A stretch of 64,000 bases of DNA from Marsupella aquatica (lineage: Eukaryota > Marchantiophyta), in assembly GCA_973895155.1 (NCBI GenBank), contig OZ316893.1, forward strand, positions 20,150,001-20,214,000. Reading direction: 5' to 3'. The position numbers and the translations under genes were made by a program. The notes under the pieces were generated by a model, which saw nothing but the letters and a program-made list of their open reading frames with translations, made no database searches and had not been told where the DNA came from. Position 1 is the first letter of the stretch; each line of letters begins with the position of its first letter. Positions 47,941 through 58,414 of the stretch are shown here, piece by piece.

Positions 47941-50026
47941 TTTCCTCTATCACGACCTGGCTGTCACGACCTGGCTCAGGCAACGGATGATAGAAGAGAA
48001 ACAAATCTGACAAGTGTTAGTTATCCGAGCGACCACGTTCCCAGGGACAAGACGATGACTTCGTTGCCCAGCTTGAGTTATTCATGGCTGAAACAAAAGC
48101 AACCGCGAATTCAGTTGTAATCACGAACCAAAATGATGTCGAATAGTAAGATGATGTGAGCAAGTGTTTTTTTAGTGTAAGACAGGAAACGTTAAAACGG
48201 CTCTCCTGGCACCACTACATGAATTTCAAGTGAAGCCAGCCTTTTAAGCATCTAGATAGCCCTAAAAGTTGTGAAATACCGACAATGGAAGGGGAATGCT
48301 CGTGTTATTTCAGTGTGTGTTACGAATGGCGATGGAGCATTCCTAGTTTGCAATCTACCAAAAGGGATGCAATTCTACAGAGTCGACTCACTCCACAAAC
48401 CATGTACATTACGGAGATACTCCCATGTTCAATTGCTCTCTTGTTCACCTTGAAAATCAAACTTAACAAACATTGAGAAGAGCAGTAAACGGAAGAGGCC
48501 TTCGATTGCTTGGGTTACTTCTTGGCCAAGAAGCACTGTAGAGCATGGAAATCCTCAGCCTCAGATTATAATTTGGATCAAATTTAAATTACAGAACATT
48601 GTACTTTGGCATTCATCTTTAACCTTTGGTTTCCGCACAAGGAAGAATCAGTGAAACTCCACTAGACAAATGGACGCCTTCGATTGATCACTAGTCACCC
48701 AATCTGGGCAGGAAACGACTTCCAATTCCGCTCTGCATTTCAGTCTTGCAGGAGAAGAACCTTCTTGCAGGGAGCCTACGGACTTGAAATGCTTCTCTGT
48801 TCGTAGCGCGCTTTGGACAGTCTCTCATCGAAGTCGAAATGTCGATACTCCGGGCTACAATTTTATGAATTTGTAGATCACAGGAGGAACGGGGAGGACG
48901 GCGCAAAACACGTCGAGAACATTTTCAAAGGAAACGAAGTTCGCAACTCGGCATGTCATATCTTTGGCTAAGAGCGAGTCATGCTTATAGACGATTTCTG
49001 CTTTCACAAACTTCTCAATTTCGTTGTCGAGAACACGGATGAAATCGCCATGATGTTTCCCACAACCATCTCCGGAACCTCACTCATTCAATCTCTCTCA
49101 AAACCAATTACTTCGTGGACCCCTTGGTTAATAAAATCAGGGAAGAGTGGCTAATAAAATCAGGGGGAAGAGTAGATGTGAGCCGTCTCCATTTCTTATC
49201 TCTGGAAATCTAGTCAGTCCATCATAATGACCAATCTATGGCTCAAAAGAAATATCTCAAATAGATCTATGGATTCTGTCCATTTTGCAAATGGGTTAAT
49301 ATTTTTCAAATGAAAAATTAAACAAATCCAAGCCTTCCTAGTCGTCAATTTTGTTAATTTTATGATTTTTGCCGTCCATTTTGTAATGCCTCTAAAAATC
49401 TTATTCATCCATGTTAGAAGGCGATCTAGGGTGCAAAAGAAAGATCTCAATGAGATCTACGACTGAGTATTTTTTGTTTTGAGAATGAGTAAATAGTTTT
49501 GAGTATAAAATTCGATGAACTTTCAGGATTCCAGTCATTCCTCCTCCCCGATCTTGGGTTTATATGTGCTCTTCCCAGCATTAATGGCCATACAATACGA
49601 TAGGTCCTTACATACCGGGAGTTGCGATTTAACAAGTAAGTTATCAAGTTAGTTATTAGTCATTATTTATTATATGAAAAATATTTTTTATAAATTTTGA
49701 ATTTAAATTTTAAAATTGGAAATGTAACTAAAACGGTTACATAGTGACAGTTTTAACCTTCTTGCTCTTTGCATTTCCATTGTTTTTACTTTTCTTTTTA
49801 CGGCATGGCGTCCCTAAATTTACACTCAAATTGACACAAACACGAATGAAAAATATAAGTTTGATTCACAAAATTAGCTAGTCTTGTTTGTTGCGATTAT
49901 TGATGACGTGGCATGCTGTGGTGCCAAGAATTTTGGAAGGGACTTCTAGTGGGGTCCGTAACTACAGTAAAAACACGGTATTTATCGCTTGGAAGCTAAT
50001 AATAATGGATCCTTTTGTGTATATTA

Positions 50027-50515
50027 GGGCGTCTCAAACTTCAAATTTTACTCAAATTTTCTCCAATTTTGGTGTACCTTAATTTGATGGACCTTAGATC
50101 AGTCTGAACAGACAACATTATGGATTACCAAATTCATAGTCTATCATTTTTTGCCACAAAGATTAGTTGTATGCCATGACCATAAGTCTAGGTAAGTGAA
50201 AAGAACTCCCCCAAAAATTGATATAACCCTGTCAAAAAGCTATGGTCATTTGTTTATGGCCAAAAGCCATTAGGGCTTGTCAAAGTTCTCATGTAAGCAA
50301 TGTGTATTTTTGGACGGACCATCTTCATGAGGTATGTATTTTGGTAGCAAAGTCTTATTGCTGTGGAGGTTTTTGGACGTACCATCTTTACGGGTATGTA
50401 TTTTGGTACCCCATAGCCATTTTATCCCAGAAAACCACTTTATGTCTTGAGAACTGAGTTAGAGCGCTGCCTTGACACACCCTATTGTCCACAACTTTGA
50501 AACTTTGAGATGCCC
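50027..50515. mobile_element. MITE with GGGCRTCTCAAA ends, containing a second MITE
   Basis: The outer ends are TA|GGGCGTCTCAAACTTCAAA and CTTTGAAACTTTGAGATGCCC|TA. Inside, at 50273-50482, a second set of ends reads TA|GGGCTTGTCAAAG and CCTTGACACACCC|TA. Both sets resemble the elements at 32.7 and 36.8 kb. The inner element therefore inserted into the outer one, or the ends were duplicated. No coding sequence is present. Confidence 0.65.
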
Positions 50516-50936
50516 TAATAAGGACCTGTTTCCAAGGCGCTGTGGGCTATAATAATCCCAAAAAACAAGGGCTTCGGCAAAACTTTTGAGAGTAATTTAT
50601 TGCCTATTCCCTGGTAATAAATAGTACACACACTTTAATCCTAAAAGATACTCCCACTATTTTTTGTTGGTTTCTCCTTTCTTCACACTTGAAGATAAAC
50701 CAAATTTCATTGAAGTTACTATGTTACCAAGAGGCACTTACAAATCTCAAAATGCCCTCGCATTGAGTGTAATAGGTATTCTCTTCCCATAAAGTTCAGA
50801 AATATACAAAGAGAAAAATATTGCAGGGATGTAAGTACCATCTACGCATGGGCATCTCAGTCATTTGAATAAAATTGTTACAGTGCCAATTGCAGATATG
50901 TTGTACATACTAGCCCCAGTAATTTGAAAGACAATG

Positions 50937-50954
50937 TTAGGGTTTAGGGTTTAA
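50937..50954 (+). repeat. Short interstitial telomere-type repeat
   Basis: GTTAGGGTTTAGGGTTTA contains two plant telomere units (TTTAGGG). It lies in AT-rich intergenic sequence away from any gene start. Confidence 0.6.
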
Positions 50955-51744
50955 TTACTATTTTAATTAATTACTATTACCAGCCTGAATGTCCCTTCTT
51001 TGAATTTTATTATGACAAATATTGTCATGCAGGGTTCATTTTGACATACATACATATCATCTTTCTTTCCATCTGCAAATTATGGTGAGTCCCTAGAGTC
51101 ACTGTCTAGAAGCTTTACTCTAGAAGGCTAGGCCTCAACTCTAACTTCTATTCATGATTTATTAATAAGTTGTTGTATGCTGTACATACTAGCCTACCAA
51201 CCTGTTCTTTGAATTTAAGCCACTAGCCATGACCAAAACCTGGTTCCACAGATTTTCCCATTTTTAGTATTTCTCCTGAAATTGTGGAACAGAGTCTCAG
51301 GGTAGAGGAGGGAATTGTGAAAAAGGGAGAATGGGTAGAGGAGAGAAATGTGAAAAGGCGAGGAATCTTGGACACTTCTCTTTTGTGTGACTAGTGGTGG
51401 TTTAAGAAGAGACAAAAGAAAATAGATTATAGATTTGTCACTAACCCCATGCAAAGTTCTTTCCAAAATTACTGGCACCTTTGACCTGAACAGTGAGATG
51501 AAGGAAAAAAAATCTTCCCAGGGCTCCATGGAAAGTTCTATGTTCTTTCCAAAATTCCCGCCAGGGCATGTAGTCATGTCATCACATTTAGTCACAGAGA
51601 AAAAACACTGAGGTTTCAACAAGTGATTAACAAGTGATTGCCAGACAAGAAACCTCAACCTTTGCTATGGTCTTGAGTGAGACCTCAACCCCAACTGTAG
51701 CCAAGCTGGGGCAGAAACACCAGTAACTTTATTGTTGCTGTTAG

Positions 51745-51890
51745 CAATTAATGACGTCCTCAGAACGGCATCTCCAGTGGGAGGCCTAAAACAAGGGCAT
51801 TAATGACGTCCTCAGAACGGGCATCTCCAGTGAGAGGCCTAAAACAAGGGGCCCTGAAGAAAATGTGAAGCGCCAGTGAGAGGCTACAAA
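51745..51890 (+). repeat. Tandem duplication of ~55 bases
   Basis: ATTAATGACGTCCTCAGAAC followed by GGCATCTCCAGTG.GAGGCC and TAAAACAAGGG occurs twice in tandem. A partial third copy (CCAGTGAGAGGC) comes after it. Confidence 0.85.
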
Positions 51891-52054
51891 AGGGGCCCTC
51901 TTGCACGTTGCATCACCTCCTCCCCTCCAGAAGCTACTGCTGGATGGCTTGCCGAGGATTGATCTTATTTACTTTCAGGGAACATGGAAGTCAAGGATGG
52001 GCAGAGAGACCTGGGGAGCAGGTGTAAGTAAGGAGACACATAAACACTTTTCAG

Positions 52055-52255
52055 GCTCCGTTTCTAAGAATCTTGAGCTTGATCGGAGCCATGCCCACTC
52101 TTCTTCCTCCACACAAAAGGTGGAGGGGAATTAAGGTTAGCCCTTTAATCTCCAAGAATCTTGAGCTTGATCTGAGCCATGCACACTCTTCTTCTAACAC
52201 ACAAGTGTGCATGAAGGTGCACACTCCTTCCTACAGACAAAAGGTGGAGGGAATT
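52055..52255 (+). repeat. Duplication of ~100 bases
   Basis: Both copies carry AAGAATCTTGAGCTTGATC, GAGCCATGC.CACTCTTCTTC and ACAAAAGGTGGAGGG. The second copy has an insertion of about 40 bases. Confidence 0.8.
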
Positions 52256-52299
52256 GACGCTGAGACCACAAATATGAAACCTTCTGGTACTAGTAACAT

Positions 52300-52375
52300 C
52301 GCAGTGGCCAAGCGGCAAAGCGTATGCTTTAAGAGAGGGATTTGCGATTATGGGAAAAAACTGATGAGACATTTT
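52300..52375 (+). repeat. Possible tRNA-headed (Leu/Ser-like) SINE remnant
   Basis: CGCAGTGGCCAAGCGGCAAAGCG resembles the box-A region of a plant tRNA-Leu or tRNA-Ser (GTGGCCGAGCGG). A recognisable box B and closing stem are missing, so it is not a functional tRNA. Confidence 0.3.
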
Positions 52376-52875
52376 TGGCTGGTCTGTTTCTCTTGGGAAC
52401 CTGATGGCGCAGAAACATAAAGTTGATTCTCAAAAACATCCTTCTTGTCAATTACAAACGCTCTCTTTCTCGCAATTAAATATGTTATTCCCATCACCCT
52501 TCATCCTAAATGACGACCTGTGATCACAAACTATTTGGTTCCAATCACTCCGCAATCTGATTTTCATCCACAAGACACAACGGTGATGAACAAAATCTTC
52601 AAAGTAACTACACGGACACGGTTACAGAAATGAATCCGCTGGTGGACAAAGAAACCTTCCAGAAGACATCCTTCACTTCGTCGAGCAAATTGCTCAGAAA
52701 ACATCGAAATGATACAATGAAGGGATAGCCATCGGAAAAGCACACATATTACATGCATTGTACATGAACTCCAGTTAAAAAATGCCTCCTGTGGGAATCA
52801 TCCAGAGAGCATCCTTTCGTTTCAACCAGAGAAGAGTCACACGAATAGTTTTTAAAGAATTTACAACTATTCAGT

Positions 52876-54109
52876 TTACTGGAAGTATCCGTCCTTCCTG
52901 CCCTTGAAGCCAATTTGACCGAACGTCAACACGACGAAGAGACCCAGGTGCCATGTGACCAACCACAACCTGCAGAGTGGTCACTAATCATCAGCTTGAA
53001 TCCTCCAGGAAGATGCAAAGGGAGTTCTAGCGTCTTTTCCATGGACAGAATCCACCACATCAAATAAATCAAAGGTGTAGTTGGATAAATTGTATTCCTC
53101 AAAACACGAAGAGAACTCACAACAGTGTAAAATTCAGGAGGACCACGTTAGGTGAGCAACATCACTCCGCATCCGACAATGTAACAATAGAACACTATAT
53201 AGTCACACTAAAAGCTCAGTGACCTTCGAGTCCTAACCTTCAGAGAAAGGCAGTGAGACAAAATCTTACCAGAATGGAGAGGTCAGGGCGGGACCGGTGG
53301 GCCAGTGTGCAAGCTCGGGACCGATGCTCCCGAAGAACAAACCAGTCAAGCTGTTCCCGTTGATGATTGGGAGGCTCGATGGAGCCATCCAACCAATGAG
53401 CCCGAATCCAATGACAGACAGATCCTTCCGAAGCCAATCCCTGTTGAAGCTGTGATGGCACGGGTTTGTCAGAAAGCGTTCACGCCTACTCATGCGAGCA
53501 CTCGCCTCCCTGCCTGACTTAACCATCTTCATCCATAACGCGCTCTTATGCACTGAGAGACCATACATTCTTCGGTGATAATTTACGAGGAAATTGAGCA
53601 CAAAATATCAACGCGCTGCGATACACTTCCCGGAGCAACGAGAACCAATTCAAAATATACTTCAAGAGACATTAGCACTTCTGTACATACCAGGTGGTCC
53701 GAGACATGCCGACGACATTCTGGAATTGTGGGGCAGTGCTGACTGACGCCCTCTGGACGAACGCTGTTTCAAGTCAACAACCTATCAGTCCACTGCCGAA
53801 CCTACATAGACCTCGGCGCGAGAGTAGTGACAGAAACTTTTGCACACGTTCAAGTAGGTCCTTGTACACTTTACATGAGACAAGTAAGTTTTCCAATTCA
53901 ATTAGCTGGAGCTAGTACAAGTCACATCCAAATGCTTCAGATTTGACAGTACTTCTATCATGTCCATCCATATTTGGCTTAGGTTTGAAAGAAGGAGAAG
54001 TCTTACAAGAAGTTAGCTGAACCTTAGAGCGAGCAGTTCTCACTGACAGGGAGGAGCTTCCCAGACCAGCAACCGGAGCCAAAGCTGCAGCAGCCATAGC
54101 TTGAGCCAT
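52876..54109 (-). CDS. PSAO: Photosystem I subunit O (PSI-O) precursor
   Basis: PsaO is a nuclear-encoded thylakoid membrane subunit of PSI on the PsaH/L side. It helps receive energy from mobile LHCII. Exons in minus order are 54007-54109, 53270-53513 and 52876-52969, joined in phase to 146 residues. Residues ~1-35 are an Ala/Ser-rich transit peptide (MAQAMAAAALAPVAG). The mature part has NRDWLRKDLSVIGFGLIGWM, APSSLPIINGNSLTGLFFGS, GPELAHWPTGPALTSPFW and LWLVTWHLGLFVVLTFGQIG, with two membrane helices, and ends FKGRKDGYFQ. These match PsaO closely. The join from exon 1 to exon 2 gives an unusual REASARMSRRERFLTNPCHH segment before the conserved NRDWLRKD. The only phase-consistent junction I found is TCTT|GTAAGA to GTCAG|GCAGG, so that boundary is less sure than the rest. 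Confidence 0.93.
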
Positions 54110-54956
54110 TTCGTCGAATTATACCTGCAGCAGAGAAAGACTCGTCTCAAGACCATGAAAGTACAAAAGTACGGACGCAAGACAATCCAGAACGGCCAGA
54201 GGTGCCGTCCTGGCGACAGCCTCGCAAATATGCACATTAGAAAGGCAATCCACACAATCAAGAATTCACTCCAGAAGCAACGATGAATGACAGGAAACTT
54301 CAGTAAAGAACAATGATTGTGCCTGTCCACCGCATACAGCCCGATCACAACCTCACTACCACTCTCAACTATCACGAAAGACGACAGGCATCTAACGACC
54401 AAAGCTATCACTCAATCACATTGAATCACTCACACTCAGCAGCAAGGAATCCGCTCCCAACCAGCATAATTGTCACATTGCAAGCAAGAATGCCTTGACA
54501 GCGACCCAGAAAGACGAGGAGAGAACTCTTACAGCAGAAGCGTTCGCATGCACAAGGACAACAACCACACCGTTCCGACGGACGAAAGAAGATAATGAGG
54601 GTTAAAGTTCACATGTAGAAGAACAACAAAACTGTTTCGAAGAAGGCTGACAGACGGAACGAGGCGACCGACAATACCTGAGATGCACCACGGTTGTACT
54701 GTCAAATTCCGGATCGATGGTGCGACAGAGGAAAATGCGTTGAGCTGATGCAATAATAGTAGAAGCCGAGTGACAACAATGCCGAACGCGGGGAGGGACG
54801 GGGCGAGAATGTACAACAATAATCCTATGGCAGGATAGATCGCAAGAGAGGATCGAAGCCCGCCCTCATTGGCGATACCCAACCTTCGTCGGATAAGGTC
54901 CTGTCCTGACCCCACCACCGCAAACAGGAGTCCCGTACTCCCATCCCATAGTCCTC

Positions 54957-54981
54957 ACCCCCCTCCCCCTCCCCCTCCCCC
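54957..54981 (-). other. G-quadruplex-prone tract upstream of PSAO
   Basis: The plus strand has four C-runs of five or more separated by single T. On the PSAO sense strand (minus) this is GGGGGAGGGGGAGGGGGAGG, continuing with another G-run. It lies ~850 bases upstream of the PSAO start codon. Four runs with one-base loops are a classic quadruplex pattern; a role is only speculative. Confidence 0.5.
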
Positions 54982-56539
54982 ATTCATTGTTTTCTTGTTT
55001 TTAAAATGGGCCAACTTTTCTTGGTTTTTTAAACCACAACTTGCCCTATATATTTTTCCAATTTTCAATCAGTGTTTTCCTCTAGCATGCTAATTTGTTC
55101 CATAATTTCAGGAAAAATCTCCTTTCAATGGTAACTGCGGGTAACCCCTAGCTTTTGAAGGGCAGTTATGGTTTAACATTAGCCAAGTTGGCTACTATTT
55201 TACCCTATAGACAAAGCATAGGTCTTTCATGGGATACCAGCGCAATGCCTGTGCGTTGCACAATTAGCCGGCCGTACAGTATGTGGGGCTAGGTGGTTGA
55301 AAGGGGGAGGGCGAGGGCCTGGAAAAAGTACAGTATCAGGGGCACGGCTATGCCAGAGCGAGGGAGGCAGACCCAATGCCCTGTCCGTGGTCACACATCA
55401 AAATGTGATAATATAAAGTGTGCACTTATTGATTTATAGAAAATAAGGAGAGTTATCATTGTATGGAGTGATGTCATATGCTGTATATGTCATAATTTGG
55501 TGTGCAGTTATTGGGATCTGGCCCAACGCAGGCCACATGGCAAGGTTGGGGCAGGGTACATTTAATAGTTTCATCATACAGTCTGCAGAAAATATCCATA
55601 GTCTTTTCATAAACCAACCACGACAACAAAAAGCTCGGCATTCCATACTATAGTGTTAGATTTTCTTTCAATTATACAGTAATTTCTGATTATTGTAGAT
55701 TATTTCCTGGCTAACATTCCCCCTAGTGCATCAGGTGGTGGTGGATCAAACAGAATTTTTTAGATATCAGCCAGAGTATCATTAGTCTGCCTGTTTTTAA
55801 GGTAAGTGATTGGCTAATTTTTGTCCACAAGAAATGGCTGCCTCCCCCCAAACCCAAATCTCCTCCAGTGATGGACTTGCATGTAGCAGCCCTTAGTTTA
55901 TCGGCCCTCAGCAATTGCAAAATGATTTGCAAAATATGAAATACATTTGACAAGAGCATCTGTTTTTTACTGCTTGCTTTTGTCATATTAAGAAATCAAA
56001 GGTCAGGACCTCAGAAAGTTTCCAGCCCTTGCCCTCCCTTGGAAGTCCACAACCTTTACCAGCAGGCCTGGCACGAGAGGGGTTTTTGTGTCCATCTCTG
56101 GCTCATTTACATGTTGCCATGTGTTAGGTTGAGGGGCAGAAAATATAGGGCTGCTCACATTCAAGTTGGCCCTAAAATAGATTTATTTGCTTTTTGAGGT
56201 AAAAGTGTCAAACTACAGCTCCCTCTATAGAAAGGCCCTGCCTCTAAGAGCATTTCCAAAGGTTTGCATGATTTACATCTCAGTAAATGTGTGAGTAGCA
56301 AGTTGAATGGTGGATGGGCTCGTTGGTGACAGAAGGCACCTGATGAGCATCCCCACCTGACCTGCAATGTGCAACGGACTGTGATGATCTGATGTCAATT
56401 CCATTTTAGTCGCAGTCATCCAGGTGTCTAGCAAGGAGTCAATCTGTACCATCCATGGTGGTAAGTGGGTGGGCGGGAACTCTCCGGTACACCAAAACTT
56501 GTCAGTTTGCATGGGCCATGTTCGAAGGAACCTCTAACC

Positions 56540-57190
56540 AAAACAATCGCTTCCCAAGAGGGGGTAATGGGATGTAATCGCAGAGGGCAATGAGCCCCGA
56601 GGGGGGTTACAGTCATTATCCACAAGTGGGGATGAATTACCAAGCATAAAACCTGAGTGAATTACTTGAACCATTCAGTTCAATTTTACATAGGAAAAGT
56701 CTCATCCATTACTGTCTGCCACTTGCATTTTACAATATTTCTCATTCAAATTTCAGAATCCCCAGGCCAGGCTGGCCCAGGGGCTCAGTGGCTTCACCCG
56801 GGGGTAATGTTTCATAACCTTATACACAGATACAAAAGAAAAAATTCAGAGGAGTCTATGTGTAGGGTAACCCATCCCCTAGAGGGAGTTGCAGCCATTG
56901 CCTCCAAATGGGGATGAGTTCCCAAGCCTAAAGCCTGACTGAATTTTTACACAACATTCAATTCAGTTCTACATAGGAAAACTCTGATGCCATTGCCTCC
57001 AAATGGCGATGAGTTCCCAAACCTAAAGTCTGACTGAATTTTTACACAACATTCAATTCAGTTCTACATAGGAAAAGTCTGATACTCACTCCACTTGAAC
57101 TTTACTCTATTTTTCATTCAAATTTCATAATCCCAGGCCAAGCTTCACCCAAGGGTAATGCCTAATAACCTTGTACAAACATGCAAAGGA
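56540..57190. repeat. Second locus of the dispersed repeat family
   Basis: GGGGTAATGGGATGTAATC, TCATTATCCACAAGTGGGGA, ACCATTCAGTTCAATTTTAC and CCCCAGGCCAGGCTGGCCCA occur in the same order as at 35.5-36.1 kb. An ~110-base unit within (CCATTGCCTCCAAATGG.GATGAG, TTTACACAACATTCAATTC) is repeated in tandem, and a third truncated end lies at 57.12-57.19 kb. The amplified sub-units differ between the two loci. Confidence 0.75.
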
Positions 57191-58414
57191 AAAAATCCAC
57201 AAAAGGGGTTTCCTGTGAAAGTTGAGGGAGGAGGAGGGAAGATTTATGTAGTCTTCTTTTGACCAAAGCGTTCTCGGTAGCCGAGGAGGGAGAGAAGATT
57301 CATTCACTCTTCGTATGACCAAAGCGTTCTTTGGTCCGGGCCTACTGTAGTTGTCTTTTTATCCCTATTAGATCTGGACTGCCCTGGTTTGTGTTGCACA
57401 TCATTTATAAGGCACTGAGACTTCTCGTGTATTGCATAGTTACTTCGCCCAGGAACCAGCGTGGACAAAATGTGACAAAATGAAGTAGCCTGGTCAGAAA
57501 GCTCTACCAGCAACACAGGTTGTTTCAAGGGCAATTGTCTTGGGAATAACGTGCACCTCCTCCGTGGCCACCACAACGTGCCGGTGACCCATGTGTGAAC
57601 CGAGTAGAAGTCATGGGAGAACTCTTCTAGACTTGGCAGCTTTGGCCAAGCATTCTCAGCCAACAAACACGTTACGCGAGGCCACCATGAATCATGAATC
57701 ACGCCAGTGTTCAGAGACGCATTCATTCCACGGAACGTTCCACAAACTTCTGTACGAACATTTGAGGATCACAACTCCCCATCTGGGATGTATAAAGGAA
57801 TACCTTGTAATGATACGCCATGAACATTGTACTAACCCTTTTCTGATCGGAAGTCTCCTAGTGAACAGTCAGATCTAACTCCCAGCCGAAGCGTGGCTTG
57901 GTGCCTACACGAGGGCGACTAACAGCAACACATCTGCCTGATGTGAAGTCACCCAAAACACAATGACTCTATGGTACAAAGCAGACGAAAGTGCTGTGAG
58001 AAGTGGATTCCACTTCATGCAAAGCACCTAGGGTGGAGGCCTCTAATCCACCAGTCTTAGTATGTCGCACCCTAATTTCCACCACCGAGGGTCACAACTA
58101 TCATGCACAACACAATGTGTGCGCTCTACTGTCCCTTCACCCCAAGGTAAGACGCGGTTTCACCACAATTAGCCCTAGCTTTCATTCAGTAGAGGTCAAT
58201 GGGCTAAAACGTGACGCAGAGGCCTTCATTCTACCAAAAACAACTGGAGAGAAGCCATCAGTGTCAATTTTAGGCCCTCCGTGCCTTATCGCAGCACAAT
58301 TTTTCATTTCCGTTTGTTACTGGGGCCACTCTGTAGTTAAAGTTGGGTCCCATATGACGGTAGTTCCTAAATAGCAAACCCGCAATCCCAATATCATCTT
58401 TTCCCTTTCGATTC

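Larger units (their letters stand above)
47941..52875. other. Intergenic DNA with nested MITEs and duplications
   Basis: No gene is supported. Notable parts are the nested MITE pair at 50.03-50.52 kb and telomere-type repeats at about 50937-50954. Tandem 55-base copies lie at 51.75-51.85 kb, and a ~100-base duplication is at 52.06-52.25 kb. A tRNA-like box-A segment is near 52310. Confidence 0.55.
54110..58414. other. Intergenic DNA between PSAO and CSN6, repeat-rich
   Basis: The first ~850 bases probably include the PSAO leader and promoter. A CTGCTGCAG acceptor-like site lies just before the ATG. A C-rich tract follows at 54957-54981, then AT-rich DNA. At 56.54-57.35 kb there is another copy of the dispersed repeat family seen at 35.5-36.1 kb. 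A minus-strand frame of 140 codons at 57304-57726 is not recognised and may be chance. Confidence 0.5.

Noticed and set aside
54529-54918. 129-codon minus-strand frame upstream of PSAO
   Set aside because: It is Leu/Ser-rich with no family match, and lies in probable PSAO promoter or leader sequence.
57304-57726. 140-codon minus-strand frame downstream of CSN6
   Set aside because: No motif was recognised, and part of it runs into a small tandem duplication (GACCAAAGCGTTCT). It was not kept as a gene.
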